Shown in pieces: positions 52,901 to 61,312 of a stretch of 64,000 bases of DNA (position 1 is its first letter; each line of letters starts with the position of its first letter). The DNA comes from Gordionus sp. m RMFG-2023 (lineage: Eukaryota; Nematomorpha; Gordioida; Chordodea; Parachordodidae), in assembly GCF_954871325.1 (NCBI RefSeq), contig NC_088775.1, forward strand, positions 86,343,561 through 86,407,560, in the 5' to 3' direction. The position numbers and the translations under genes are program-made. A model generated the notes under the pieces. It searched no databases and was not told the origin of the DNA. It was given only the letters and a program-made list of their open reading frames with translations.

Positions 52901-55900
52901 TTGTTTCCAATCGTTGAAGGTGTAAAATATCTTTCTAGCAGCGAGGTAAAAGCTTCCGCAAAAGCTGAGCAGACCTTCCTTCACCAACCCTCGCTCTTTG
53001 AGTTTAGTCAATCGTGACAGCCAATCCTTTATTTGTTCACTGTTGAAGGTTTCTTAATATTAAAATAATATTTTTGTTTACGTATAAGAAAGACCGGAAG
53101 CCATCTTTTTTTTCGTCCTTTAAAGGCGACTAATATTTTTTTACCAAAATATCGTTCGAAGTAGCGACACAAAACATTGCGCTTTGTAAACTTACATGGA
53201 CATTAGGCCTATTCAGAAACTAATACGAATCTTGATTTTTTTTGAACCAATCGAAAGAGTTAAAATTCGCAAAAATCAGTCGAATAAAAAATAGTATATA
53301 TTTTAGGTATTCGTATGTAAACAGTCGATTGATATTTGTTTTTGAATAGGCCTAAATGGACCTGGCCTTACTGGAATTTTTCAACTATATCTGATCAAAT
53401 ATCTCTTTGGGGCTTAAAAATTTGCCAATATATAAAATGAGGAAAACGGGGGATATTATAAAGAATTTTCAGGGAGTATTTAGTAAAAAGGGATATAACT
53501 CGTCAAATTCTTTGTATTTTTTTTTCTTTCTTCCTTTCTTTCTATCTCGGAAATTTTAAATTAATCAGAAGATTGTATCATAAAATTTGGGTTCTTGATT
53601 AGTAATTAATATTCCTATAAGTAAGTATTTAACATTTAACTTAAATTAAAAAGCTTAGCTAAGAGAGTTATGGCGTTGGTTAAAAGTGAAGCGGTTTAAC
53701 AAACACTGTTCGTTTGATTATTAGGAGAAATAATTCTTTGAATTTTTCATTATATTTACCTTCTAATGAACATCTGGGCCTCAGCCTTATTCAAGGCTCT
53801 CTAACTAACACGTTGGTATAAGATACGATAGCATCAATTAAAAATATCGGAGGGGATGGGAGAGGGGGTAATTATCTAAGTTAACAATATAACTCATAGT
53901 TACCATCAGGGTTGCCAGATCTCTCGCAATCAAAACACGCCTTGTGATTTACGTTTTCTCCCGATTTTTTAAAATATAATCATTAAGAATAGCTTAGCCA
54001 GAAACTTACACTTTAATTTATTTTATTTTAATTCAATCATACATTTAAAAACGGCAATGTTTTGTGGTTTTATTTAATCCATATTTTGAGAAAGGTAAAA
54101 AATATCTTTCCAATTTAAAAATATAATAATTACTGGATTCAAACGACAATTCAGATAGCATATTTTTAGTTTAATATAAAGAAAAGAATTAATGGCGAGA
54201 AGACAGTAATTGGTTATCTTTTATCAGCTTTAACTTGAATTCATAGTGGCGCGATTTAACAACTGCCAGTTTTTAAAATCTGTTAATGAGATCATTTCTT
54301 CTTTATTGAAATACTTCTTTTATTATTACTATCAAATAAAATAATATTAAAATTAACATATCAAATATAAAATAAAATAAAACATTATTTTATAAAAACG
54401 GAGGTGGGACTACAAGTTCCCAAAAAACATGAATGGTTATATTTAAAAAAAGTTATTTGTAGATTTTGTTTAAAAAATAGTATTCTTTTGGTTCTGATGT
54501 AAGGGCTCTTATCGCCTATTATTTTTAAGAATTTTAAAGTTCCGCTTGGCATATGTCCAAGGGAAGAGATAACAATCGGTATAAAAATATAATTTGTGAA
54601 TTTGGAATATTTCATTGTTTTTTTTTCTCGAATTTTTTGGAAAAGAAGATACGCATGTGAAGTCCCAAATTAAGGATTTCCCTAAAGACCAAGGCACGGA
54701 AGTTAAGCCATCATCTCATAATAAATTTGGTAGGCTCCAGAATGTTTGGTATTCGGGCCCTGGTAAGAGAACGGCTAATAGCTAAATTAATTGCTGCATG
54801 CCTTGCATGCCTGCCTTGACAATATATAAAATTTAGACCATGTCTCCCTTTGGAGTCAACTAATATTTTACATTTGATGCATGTATGTGGTTGAACAATG
54901 TTACATCCAAGTCGATGGCCTATGGCAACTCTTAATTGTTCATCTGATAAGAGGTTACCTAGGTTACGACTTATTAATGCTTCCAACCATTCATAACCAC
55001 TAGTACAGTCAGCATTCTGTAATTGTTGAATATACTCAAAAGGGGGGTTTGATGAGATTATTTAAAAAAAATATTTAATTAAAGGTTCGAAAATAGATTG
55101 GTGTGTTAAGATTGTGGGTAAAACAGCTTCAGGTGGAGCTAAAGATACCCAAGCTGTCAAGGCTGAATTTAAAAGATTATCTTTAGGAGAGATAAAAGAA
55201 GATATAATGGCGTTATTCATCAAACGCGATGCCAAAAATGAGGAAAGAGATATAAGATTTAATGGATATAAATCTAAACCACTCATTTTGGAGGGTAATT
55301 GTGAGAAACCCCAATTAAAATCTTCCAATATAAAATCATTTGTTCTTAGATTTATCATGAATCGAATTAAAGATAAAATTAATATTAATAAATAAAAATT
55401 GATCTCTTAAACACATTTTAAAAATCGATCAGCTGTTAAATCGCGATCGCCATCGGGCCACTATAAATTCATGGTTAGAAGCGGAATTAATGATAAAACA
55501 TAATATTTATTAAAGATTTTAATGAATATATAACAAAAAAATATAAAAAATTTAATTTAATAATGACGTAAAATCTCCTGAAAAAATATGAATAAAATTA
55601 AATGTGGTCTATTAATTGATATATTAAATAAATAATAATTAAACGGTCTTCCTTTATTTTACTAATCGTATATTAGATATATTCATTTTTAAATAAAACA
55701 AATAATCAATCACCGGGGAAAATAAAAGATTAATATTATTTGTTATAAAAAAATATTATCGCGAAATTCACCCGTTTTTTTTTGTTTGAATGAATCTAGC
55801 AACCCTGGTCAGCACCATCCATTTTACATTTTAGTTATCAGATTGGGATACAAGTGTGATTGGCTTAAGAAGGGTTTTGACGGTTCCAAGCCTTATTATT

Positions 55901-56056
55901 CATCATACAATAATTTTATTTTCTTTAAAAAAACAACAACATACCTAATGCTTGGTTCAAAGCGTAACGCCCATATTCGCCCAAATATATTTCGTTGTGG
56001 GGGTCAAATTCCAAAGCTTTGAGGCATATTACTTCGAAATCGTGTGGAGGACAATG
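25746..56056 (-). CDS. SKIC3: SKI3 / SKIC3 (TTC37) orthologue, Ski-complex TPR scaffold; 29 exons traced
   Basis: SKI3 is the large tetratricopeptide scaffold that, with the helicase SKI2 and the WD protein SKI8, feeds cytoplasmic mRNA to the exosome. Twenty-nine minus-strand exons were traced between 56,056 and 25,746. Reading phase agrees at every junction except that after the exon at 52,841-53,039, where one boundary or a small exon remains open. The chain codes for about 1,930 residues and ends at a TGA at 25,746. Vertebrate SKI3 has about 1,560, so this one is long. TPR helices recur throughout. Best family matches are ESWKGLGEAYFNNKSY, SDPSYASAWAGLAMIAY and LIEFARILWTHRTKS in the expected order. 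The exon carrying the start codon was not found; about 20 residues are missing. Introns occupy more than 80 percent of the locus and hold most of the transposons listed here. Confidence 0.9.
28568..28633. repeat. 33-bp in-frame coding duplication in SKI3
   Basis: Two adjacent copies, 28,568-28,600 and 28,601-28,633, share TTTAATTTCAAGGG. In the protein they give EPLKLNAEASL and EPLKLKAESSL, in-frame 11-residue copies. A second, more diverged pair (ALPNGYVKD and GLTNGYAND) occurs upstream in the same exon. Confidence 0.85.
30830..31080 (-). pseudogene. MULE transposase core fragment (loop)
   Basis: The minus-strand frame reads VSGAFLAIYTIHIMYNQTVI followed by PIIYALLPDTRKESYIELF. This is the typical MULE-domain block after the first catalytic Asp: a short beta segment, then a P-hydrophobic-hydrophobic-ALLP-xKxxxxY pattern. 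The upstream Asp-Gly-Thr-Phe motif is degraded, so the copy is dead. Confidence 0.65.
31300..31740 (+). pseudogene. MULE transposase C-terminal fragment (right arm)
   Basis: The plus-strand frame across 31,394-31,555 contains DAIFPHQIWTRY. After a small GT-AG intron (31,556-31,632) it continues with NKIQGPCSNNHLEGYHHFL. The pattern R-Y-x-x-x-G-P-x-(T/S)-N-N-H-x-E-G is the conserved end of Mutator-like transposases. The mirrored copy lies on the minus strand at about 30,460-30,780 with stop codons. Confidence 0.7.
32288..32589. mobile_element. hAT-type MITE, family 1 (AACGGCTCG termini), copy 1
   Basis: Inverted termini TAGTGATGTTAAACGGCTCG and CGAGCCGTTTAACAACACTA, flanked by perfect 8-bp duplications GTTTCCTG (32,280-32,287 and 32,590-32,597). 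It has no coding capacity and contains a second, nested miniature element at 32,395-32,466. It lies in a SKI3 intron. Confidence 0.92.
32395..32466. mobile_element. 72-bp MITE nested in family-1 MITE
   Basis: Termini CCAGTGGCTAGCTACG and CTAGCTACGCCACTGG, flanked by the 6-bp repeat AAGGAA on both sides (32,389-32,394 and 32,467-32,472). The terminus resembles the widespread CAGTGGCGTAGC type. The nesting dates it after the host MITE. Confidence 0.88.
32694..37008 (-). CDS. SKIC3: SKI3 exon block E
   Basis: Exons 36,667-37,008 (3' limit could be up to 70 bases earlier), 36,032-36,187, 34,422-34,572, 33,545-33,824, 32,983-33,363 and 32,694-32,784. TPR-like helices are ADLYGTVLADRGDLEQSLAL, AFVKAYALTLMGNQKQALEG and VMMHIVLGNVNEAYKTAQMI. 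The two exons between 32,983 and 33,824 (about 220 residues) have helical but non-TPR sequence where the vertebrate protein has only about 50 residues, so they look like a lineage-specific or strongly diverged insert. Donor GTAAGT at 32,982 and acceptor CATACAG at 33,364 are strong. Confidence 0.85.
38326..42790 (-). CDS. SKIC3: SKI3 exon block D
   Basis: Exons 42,454-42,790, 41,941-42,047, 41,425-41,479, 41,087-41,346, 40,616-40,734, 39,913-40,059, 38,670-38,876 and 38,326-38,404. Phase is consistent at all seven junctions. Family-like segments are CYLRALRIFPSSQPLWLKIC, VFLDKNNAMYWSNSAIL and SDPSYASAWAGLAMIAYMEK. Exon 42,454-42,790 carries a long charged low-complexity insert (around KSRNTEKTRKDLDPQKN). 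Exon 41,087-41,346 carries a polar insert of about 60 residues with no TPR pattern. The donor of 39,913-40,059 is a consensus GTAAGT. Confidence 0.88.
39150..39440. mobile_element. Degenerate relative of the GGCCCGG hAT element
   Basis: Contains AAGCCCGGCCCAAAATT on one side and TTAGGCCCAACCTAGCCCAACCCGAAGATCTCT on the other, around an AT-rich core. The right end resembles the inverted terminus of the 13,027 element (AGATCTCTA versus GGTCTCTG). The left terminus is lost. It is intronic in SKI3. Confidence 0.55.
40110..40444. mobile_element. MITE family 2 (CAATGACATATA termini), copy 1
   Basis: A 335-bp element starting CAATGACATATAATA and ending in TATGTCATTG, with a perfect 8-bp duplication GAATATAC (40,102-40,109 and 40,445-40,452). 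It is similar over its full length, in the same orientation, to 56,848-57,177, sharing ATAGTAATTATTCTCATGTT. It is non-coding and intronic in SKI3. Confidence 0.92.
40427..40543. repeat. 39-bp tandem triplication across a MITE end
   Basis: Three identical or near-identical units (40,427-40,465, 40,466-40,504, 40,505-40,543). Each unit contains the last 18 bases of the family-2 MITE, its 8-bp target duplication and adjacent flank, so the triplication arose after the insertion. The encoded peptide repeat IIIMSLEYTNFIL is a chance frame. Confidence 0.92.
42906..43105. mobile_element. Family-1 MITE, copy 2 (right end eroded)
   Basis: The left terminus AGTGTTGCTAAAACGGCTCG matches copy 1. The internal segment about GAAAAATATAGGCTAAGCCT and ATAGATGTCGAAAACC aligns with the other copies. 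The right end stops at AAAATCGACC without the AACGGCTCG complement. SKI3 intron. Confidence 0.75.
43500..44385. mobile_element. Possible diverged transposon rich in TTATTCG motifs
   Basis: Both ends are dense in AATTATTCG, ATATTCG and their complements (43,515-43,670 and 44,270-44,370), and the right side ends in GGATCCCTAAT, a common hAT-type terminus. The left end is not resolved and there is no coding capacity. Weak call. Confidence 0.35.
44465..47176 (-). CDS. SKIC3: SKI3 exon block C (central TPRs)
   Basis: Exons 47,006-47,176, 45,607-45,714, 44,922-45,187 and 44,465-44,647. This is the most conserved part. WVYRRLGILNLHLRKYDVAI leads across a junction into ESWKGLGEAYFNNKSYKIAL. Next come YYRLGMHDKAIYELEQILY and SLAQAYVDLCKTNL, in the same order as in vertebrate SKI3. 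An extra polar segment of about 15 residues (around residues KTDSQSQPSTYKK) interrupts one TPR. The ATG at 45,195 is intronic; the acceptor AAAAG just downstream sets the exon start at 45,187. Confidence 0.9.
47812..48042. mobile_element. Non-autonomous relative of the 13-kb hAT element (inverted)
   Basis: The right end, read on the minus strand, is GAGAGACCCTGCAGAGGTAACATTTGC followed by a CCCGG-rich stretch. This matches the left end of the 13,027 element (CAGAGACCTGCAGAGGTATCATTTGC). The left end has CTGCAGACCGGCCCC. About 230 bp, non-coding, in a SKI3 intron. Confidence 0.75.
48370..52073 (-). CDS. SKIC3: SKI3 exon block B
   Basis: Exons 51,963-52,073, 51,291-51,436, 51,014-51,104, 50,765-50,912 and 48,370-48,699, all phase-consistent. 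The first is a clear TPR (LLARTYYMIRDYEKAVFHLD). The last, 330 bases, is the best match to the middle of SKI3, with LIEFARILWTHRTKSPDMKE followed by a second TPR helix pair around ALPYRLLALYYEECHKE. The exons between are more diverged but helical. Donors are GTGATA, GTATAT, GTAAAT, GTAGAT and GTATGC. Confidence 0.8.
48895..49010. mobile_element. Fragment related to the GGCCCGG hAT family
   Basis: A short stretch with GGGCCCTGG, GGGGCCGGGC and CAGGGTAGGTCTTGTAG, resembling family ends. No intact pair of termini. Confidence 0.4.
49254..49440. mobile_element. GGCCCGG hAT-family fragment
   Basis: Begins CAGAGACTTGCAGGACCGGTCC, one substitution from the 13-kb element terminus in its first 13 bases, and continues through CCTGGGC and an AT-rich core shared with 47,812-48,042 (ATAGCCATTATTAGCTATAAAAATTAAA). 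The right terminus is lost. Confidence 0.65.
50178..50385. mobile_element. Family-1 MITE, copy 3
   Basis: Left GTAGTTGAACGGCTCG and right CGAACCGTTTAACAACTGC form the inverted termini, and internal sequence matches copy 1 (GAAAAATATGGTCTAAGTCT). About 208 bp, in a SKI3 intron. Target duplication not clear. Confidence 0.85.
51586..51802. mobile_element. Family-1 MITE, copy 4 (diverged)
   Basis: Right terminus AACCGTTTAGCAATGCT and left TTTTGTTACATGCCGATTTTTAAA align with the family, and ACTCAATATTTTATAAAAAA is shared with copy 1. More diverged than copies 1 and 3. SKI3 intron. Confidence 0.7.
52841..56056 (-). CDS. SKIC3: SKI3 exon block A (N-terminal)
   Basis: Exons 55,945-56,056, 53,760-53,796 and 52,841-53,039. 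The first has a TPR pattern (ICLKALEFDPHNEIYLGEYG), acceptor AAAATAG and donor GTATGT. The second is a 37-base microexon (LNKAEAQMFIR) with donor GTAAAT. The third, entered through a TTCAACAG acceptor, is helical (EQIKDWLSRLTKLKERG) and resembles the N-terminal region of SKI3 after TPR1. Its 3' limit is uncertain: a donor at 52,841 leaves phase 0, whereas the next exon needs one leftover base, which a donor at about 52,879 would give. The 2.1-kb intron after the first exon contains the nested elements at 53,907-55,807. Confidence 0.7.
54236..55471. mobile_element. Inverted-repeat element containing a retroelement fragment
   Basis: Left TGAATTCATAGTGGC and right GCCACTATAAATTCA are inverted termini, followed inward on both sides by CGATTTAAC. 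The right copy has 12 extra bases. The terminus resembles that of the small MITE at 56,147. The interior is filled by a minus-strand reverse-transcriptase-type coding relic. Confidence 0.6.
54385..55358 (-). pseudogene. C-terminal part of a retroelement polyprotein, frameshifted
   Basis: Minus-strand frames 55,358-55,062, 54,986-54,711, 54,697-54,509 and 54,615-54,385 follow one another in different frames. The first has a helical segment ending SALTAWVSLAPPEAVLP. The second has a zinc-finger-like Cys/His cluster (HTCIKCKILVDSKGRHGL) then GRHARHAAINLAISRSL. The third has LGKSLIWDFTC. The fourth has a downstream helical domain. The order matches the region C-terminal to the reverse transcriptase in a retroelement class frequent in aquatic invertebrates. 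No reverse-transcriptase catalytic motif (YxDD) is present. The copy is dead through frameshifts. Confidence 0.75.
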
Positions 56057-56146
56057 CTATTTTAGTTTTTCCACGAGGAAAAAGTTAAAAATATTGTAAA
56101 ATCGAGTTCCTGTTCCTCTTTAAATATTTTTTTCAAACCTAAGATA

Positions 56147-56302
56147 AATTTATAGTGGGATCCGATCCGACACGAAGGCTTTATTTTAGAATCGATAATT
56201 CTAAAATTATATTCACAGATAGAATTAAATGGATTTTCATAAATAGATTTTAAGAAATCGATCAGATGTTAAATCGTGTCGGTTTGGATCCCACTGTGAA
56301 TT
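56147..56302. mobile_element. 156-bp MITE
   Basis: Termini AATTTATAGTGGGATCC and GGATCCCACTGTGAATT are inverted repeats, extended inward by CGACACGA / TCGTGTCGG. It is related by its first 14 bases to the element at 54,236. It lies just upstream of the first identified SKI3 exon. Confidence 0.85.
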
Positions 56303-56847
56303 CCGCCTTATGAGCACAGAAACCTGAACCCAATATATATATTAATTCAAGCCAAATGAGTTCGGAAATCTTATAGGTAAAAGGGTAATCAGAAATAAGG
56401 TCCAATGCCTATTTAATAGGTATACACATAGTTTTACTTTTTAACAAATCAATTATTTTAAAAACATTGTGTTATGGCCTTACCCAGGATTACAAAATAA
56501 TTTCCGAACCAGGCACCATTCTCTTACATCTTATTGTAAATTACATGTATTCTACAGCCGCGTAGGCGCTTTATATACTCTATCAGACGCGATTGTATAT
56601 CATTTATGTGACATACACCGGTAAAAACGCTTTTATAAAAATAAATACAAAGGGCCTAATTAATATTTATGAAACAGTTTTTAAATTTCATTCATCAATC
56701 ACTCATATTTATTTCCCGTTTGAGAACAATTTATAAAAACGCCACCAAAATTATTCATAATAAAACGACATTTAAAAAAAAAAAATTCGCTGCCCAGATG
56801 ATGAATTATAAAACTTTAAAAATACAGGGTACGAATTATGATCTGAT

Positions 56848-57177
56848 CAATGACATATAATACCTAGACTGACGATTCATTCATTAAAATGCATTTTTAA
56901 GCGTCGTTAAAAGCAAATCAGCTGCGCGCGCCATTTTGATAACATATATAGTAATTATTCTCATGTTAAAAACTATTAAATTGATAACTTGCTTACTTAT
57001 TATCTCGATGATCCGGTAATTCTTTAATAAAGTTTGCATTAGATATAGGAATAAATTAGGCTTTCGTTTAAAATTTTAATAATGATTAGTGTAACCAAAA
57101 TGGCGTCTCCAGCTGATTTGCATTGATGTACACTTTTAATGAATGAATCATCAGTCTAAGTATTCTATATGTCATTG
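56848..57177. mobile_element. MITE family 2, copy 2
   Basis: A 330-bp copy starting CAATGACATATAATACCTAG and ending CTAAGTATTCTATATGTCATTG, flanked by GATCTGAT and TATCTGAT (7 of 8 identical). It aligns with 40,110-40,444. It may lie in the first SKI3 intron or the upstream region. Confidence 0.9.
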
Positions 57178-59202
57178 TATCTGATTATCAAAAAATCTGC
57201 TAAGTATACAAGGGCTTGCCGAATAAAAGAGGCCAAGCGATTCGCATCGAATTCGCCCTAATCCGTGAACCCTTTATTCCGCAGTTAGCGCGAATTCGCG
57301 ACCGAGAATAAATACGTAAATACAGAATATTTTTTCTTATAATTCCCAGCGATATTCGCGCTAACCATTCTCGTTTATCAACAACCCTTTTAATTTTATT
57401 TATTAATTTGTGATAAATAATTCGAATTTCTATTTCGTTTTAACTTTTCATCGAATTTTACAAAAAAAAATAATAATGAGTAATCGCTTTTAATTGTTTT
57501 ATATTTTTCAAAAATAAAATTTATTCACTTGGTGTAAAAAAAGTGAAGGGGGGGAGGAAGTACATTTTTGAAAACTTCAAAAAATAAGAAAAAAGAATTA
57601 TTTTATTAAACTTTTTTAAAAAAATATTATTATATAAAATTATAACAATATTTTCTTTATTCTACCAAAAAAAAATTTCAAAATTAATTAAACGTCAAAA
57701 ATATAAATGTCTAGGTTTATTAACAAGTCCAAAATATTTTTCTAATTCGAAATTTTTTAATGAAATCTTATGGCGTCTTTTATATTTTTACATTTTTAGA
57801 AAAAGCTCTTTTTTTTGAAAATCGTAACTTTTTTTGATATTAAATCATAAAAATTATTTCTTAAAATAAAAATCATATCCAATATGTTATTTTTTGAGGT
57901 CATGTCCTAAATCTGGGTTTAAAAATTAGAAAAAACATTTTTAAAAAACCTAAGATAAGGTGCATGTTTTTTATATTTAAAAGAAGCTAATTTCTCGTCA
58001 GAGTTAAGAACGTTTATAATTTTTGATATTTAAGCCACAGCCTCATAAAATGAGTTATCTCATATTTTAAATCATTATTCCCTAGTGGTATAATTAAAAA
58101 TAAAGTAATCCGTGGATAAGTAATACTGAAATAAAATCGAATTTCGAAAAAAAAATGATGGACAATTGAAACGATTTGTTTGAGGAATTTTTCGAACATC
58201 TTTCATTCCAAATGTTGTATGCAAAATAGGTTTGCGTTTATTTTGTTGATTATAAACAGGGATGAGAACCGAACCTTATAAACAGGTATTTTTCAACGAA
58301 CCTGACCAGTTAAATAATTAAATAATTTTCTTATCACAACCCAAACTGAACCGCTAAAATGCCTGAACCGGTTAGAGCCTAATGAATTGGTATTTACGAA
58401 TTGTAGCAACTTGCGTTTTGTCGAAATTTCAAATATAACGTAAAAATTGGTATACTATATTTTATTAGAAAAACACAATACTACACGCTTTTGGTAAATT
58501 TGTAAGCACTGGAGCTCAATTTATGATTTAAAAAAAATACATATATTAAAAAATTGTTGTGTTAAATATACTTTGCCATAGTAAGTTAAAGCATTTGCAT
58601 AAATATTTGTTATGTTCCAAGTTGGTGGGAGTCTACGGATATCTCCAAGCAACATCTGGAAACATTTTAGAGTCTAATATATAATAATTTAAAAAAATGA
58701 TTGTAATTTTATTTAGTAGCATTTAATTTGAAGATCCCAATAGCAGAAAAATAAATTTTAAAGATACAGAAACACGTGGAAGATATTTTTTTTAAGAGAG
58801 TAACATCATTCTATTAAGAGATATAGAAATCCTTCACAAGAAAGCAAGGAGTAGAGAATAAACTATGCCAACTTCATTTTCTATAATGAGTAGGTTGGTG
58901 CAAAATAAATCAAAATTTTTATTTGAATGAAGCACATTCAGGTGAAAATATATTTAAAGCCTTTGTTAATAATCAAAAATTTTAATTTTGAGAATAAAAA
59001 TTCTAATAATTAATAATAAAACCTTTATTGATATATTTTCTTTAAAATATTCATTAATAAAACATTGGCACATCCGATGCTTTGCCCCTTCCAAAGAATA
59101 AAAATTTTAAATCTCTCTATTTTAAAACTGAGAAACATTATTAGACAAAATTCTCCCAAAAAATGAAATTTATTAAAAAATATAAGTTCACTACATCCTT
59201 CC
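57178..59202. other. Non-coding stretch, possible 5' side of SKI3
   Basis: The missing first SKI3 exon could be here. At 57,210-57,370 is a CpG-richer patch with repeated GAATTCGC and ATTCGCGCTAAC motifs, unlike its surroundings. A sequence starting CAGGGATGAGAACCGAACC at 58,258 looks like a transposon terminus without a partner. No exon is supported. Confidence 0.4.
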
Positions 59203-59855
59203 TAGGCATGTACTGATACCACTTTTTGGAGGCCGATCTCAAATTGATATCGGCCAATTACCGATCCGATATCATATCTAATTTTATATTCTGTAAAGAT
59301 ACCAATGGTTTTAATTTTTAATATACTTTTTATTAGTATAACATCTATAATCTAGCTATACCATAACTTATATCATTTAATATATTATAATGATCAGTTA
59401 TAGTTTATATTCAATTCAATTGTAATTCTAAAACTATATAAAATAGTTTTATTGTCAAATCACTTTTAATAAGTAATAACATTAATCTATATACATAATA
59501 AGTAATAAACAAATATATTATAAAATTTGAAATAATATTTAACATTAATATATTGAAGATTTCTTTTTAGAAATAGGTCAGCCTGCGGCTATGGTAATCA
59601 CCAGCTTCACTAAAAACAGATACAGAAGAGATTATTGCACACTTTTATAAGCAGAATGCGCAAAAAAAATAACAATATGGCAGAATGTTTAATAATTAAT
59701 TATTATTAAAAAAATTTATATTTTATTTTTATTAAAAGCGTCATTTTTATCAGATCGGAATGAAAAATTTTATAATATTGGCCACTAACCGATATTTTAT
59801 AATGGGTGAAATATTGGCCTGATCCGATCCAATAAAAAATATCGGTACATCCCTA
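59203..59855. mobile_element. hAT-type non-autonomous element, 653 bp
   Basis: Ends TAGGCATGTACTGATA and TATCGGTACATCCCTA are inverted repeats, with further inverted GGCCGAT / ATCGGCC motifs inside. Flanks ATCCTTCC and ATCCTCCC are 7 of 8 identical, fitting an 8-bp target duplication. No transposase frame. Confidence 0.85.
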
Positions 59856-59869
59856 ATCCTCCCCTAAAT

Positions 59870-60430
59870 TTTTTAAAGCCAAAATAAGATTATGAAATAA
59901 GGTGATACCAAACAATTGAAAGAGGCTTATGCAATAAGAAAATTAGTCAATGAAGTAATAACTAATATTAAAATTTTTCAAGAAAAACAAATAACAGAGG
60001 TAAACTAAAATTTATAATTAGGGAAAACTATAATACTTTGTCAACAAATAGGAGGAATGTGAGGATCTTATAAAAATTAAAGCTAGCTATCTTATTGCCT
60101 TTATATGAAACTACAAATATGGTATGTGTGGGGGGGGGGAGGATTATCCTACTTATAATTTTATATACCATATTATATTCCAATTCTTGATATAAAATGG
60201 AAAACCTAATTTCTATAAACCCTTTAAAAATGGTTTTAAAGCAGCATATGATAAATTGTTGGGATATTATAATTTAACAGCAATAATAACCAAAATAATT
60301 GATCCCCGGTAGAATAATTTAAATCAATATCTGCTGATCAAGATATTGATATATCCATGTTAACAAACAAATTTAAAGAGATTTATCATAGCTATAAAGG
60401 TATTTTATTTACCCCATTTAAATAAATATG
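59870..60430 (+). pseudogene. hAT transposase relic
   Basis: Plus-strand fragments read KLKLAILLPLYETTNMV (the pattern LLxPxYExTNM of hAT transposases) at about 60,070-60,130. Then AAYDKLLGYYNLTAIITKII followed by DPR comes at about 60,243-60,310, the block before the conserved D-P-R-x-K. Stops and frameshifts interrupt it. It lies directly 3' of the 653-bp element but outside its terminus. Confidence 0.5.
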
Positions 60431-60474
60431 ATTTTATTTTATACACTGATATTATAACTGTCAAACAAATAAGG

Positions 60475-60636
60475 ATGAAATTCAGCAAAACAGACTGGAT
60501 ATTAGTTCCACTGTGTGAAACAGATTTTTATCTGAGTGAGCTAAGAGCAAAGAGTGATACTGACCTATTAATGGGAAGGCAAATGCATATCAGATACCGT
60601 ACTCTAAAAAATGGCAAGGCATATAAAGAAGAAAAT
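60475..60636 (+). CDS. Orphan exon with start codon and consensus donor
   Basis: A 54-codon frame from ATG to AAT/GTAAGT, with compositionally normal residues (MKFSKTDWILVPLCETDFYL at the start, mixed charged end). The downstream stop follows four codons into the presumed intron, which explains its short length. The frame is also open upstream for at least eight codons, so it may be an internal exon. No partner exon and no family recognised. It could belong to a degraded transposon gene next to it. Confidence 0.35.
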
Positions 60637-61312
60637 GTAAGTATTTGTTTATAACTTGATTATATATTTTTATCAGATTATTGATTATAATTTTTAAACA
60701 TCATATTATTATAATAATTTTTCCTCTTTAAAATTAAAATTGCTATAAAAAAATTTGTCAATATATTTGAGTATGATTTATTTTATTATATAAATTCATT
60801 CCAATTCAAATAATTAAGATTATTTGAACATACAGTAAATTATTTGATTTGTTTAAACAAATTGAATATGGATAAAGTACTATTCAATTAGAATTCATTT
60901 TTGGATGTCTAGTTAATGGAATGTTTTAAAAATTATAGGGAAAGATTATAATATATGCATATAATTTATTTACCAAATGATTTATAGAGGTGCTTAGATT
61001 GTCTTTATTGTGACATATATCAGAAATGTTGAATGCACATAATAGGAGGCTTGTATCTTTCAAATGATCAAGGGCTACTGTAAAGAATTTTAATGCCTAA
61101 GTAATTTAGATTTAAAAAATTAACTTATTAAAATTTAAACAATTATTTCCCTAATTTAATTAAATATAGCACAGTACATTATTCTTAACCATCTTCCCAT
61201 TATAATAGTATGAATTTTAAAAAAAGGCAAAAAATTTAAGAAAATTAAACTATATTAAGAATTGAAATTGATATGGAGACCACTAATCATTAGATTTTTA
61301 TACATTTAACTT

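Larger units (their letters stand above)
53907..55807. mobile_element. Outer transposon with CAGGGTTGCCAGAT termini, carrying nested inserts
   Basis: The left end CAGGGTTGCCAGATCT (53,907) and the right end ATCTAGCAACCCTG (ending 55,807) are inverted repeats with one mismatch in 14. Flanks GTTACCAT and GTCAGCAC are only weakly alike, so the target duplication is eroded or absent. The inside consists mostly of a second inverted-repeat element (54,236-55,471). The whole lies in the SKI3 intron between 55,945 and 53,796. Confidence 0.6.

Noticed and set aside
57210-57370. CpG-rich patch considered as SKI3 first exon or promoter
   Set aside because: No frame with an ATG and a phase-0 donor was found; repeated ATTCGCGC motifs suggest a repeat.
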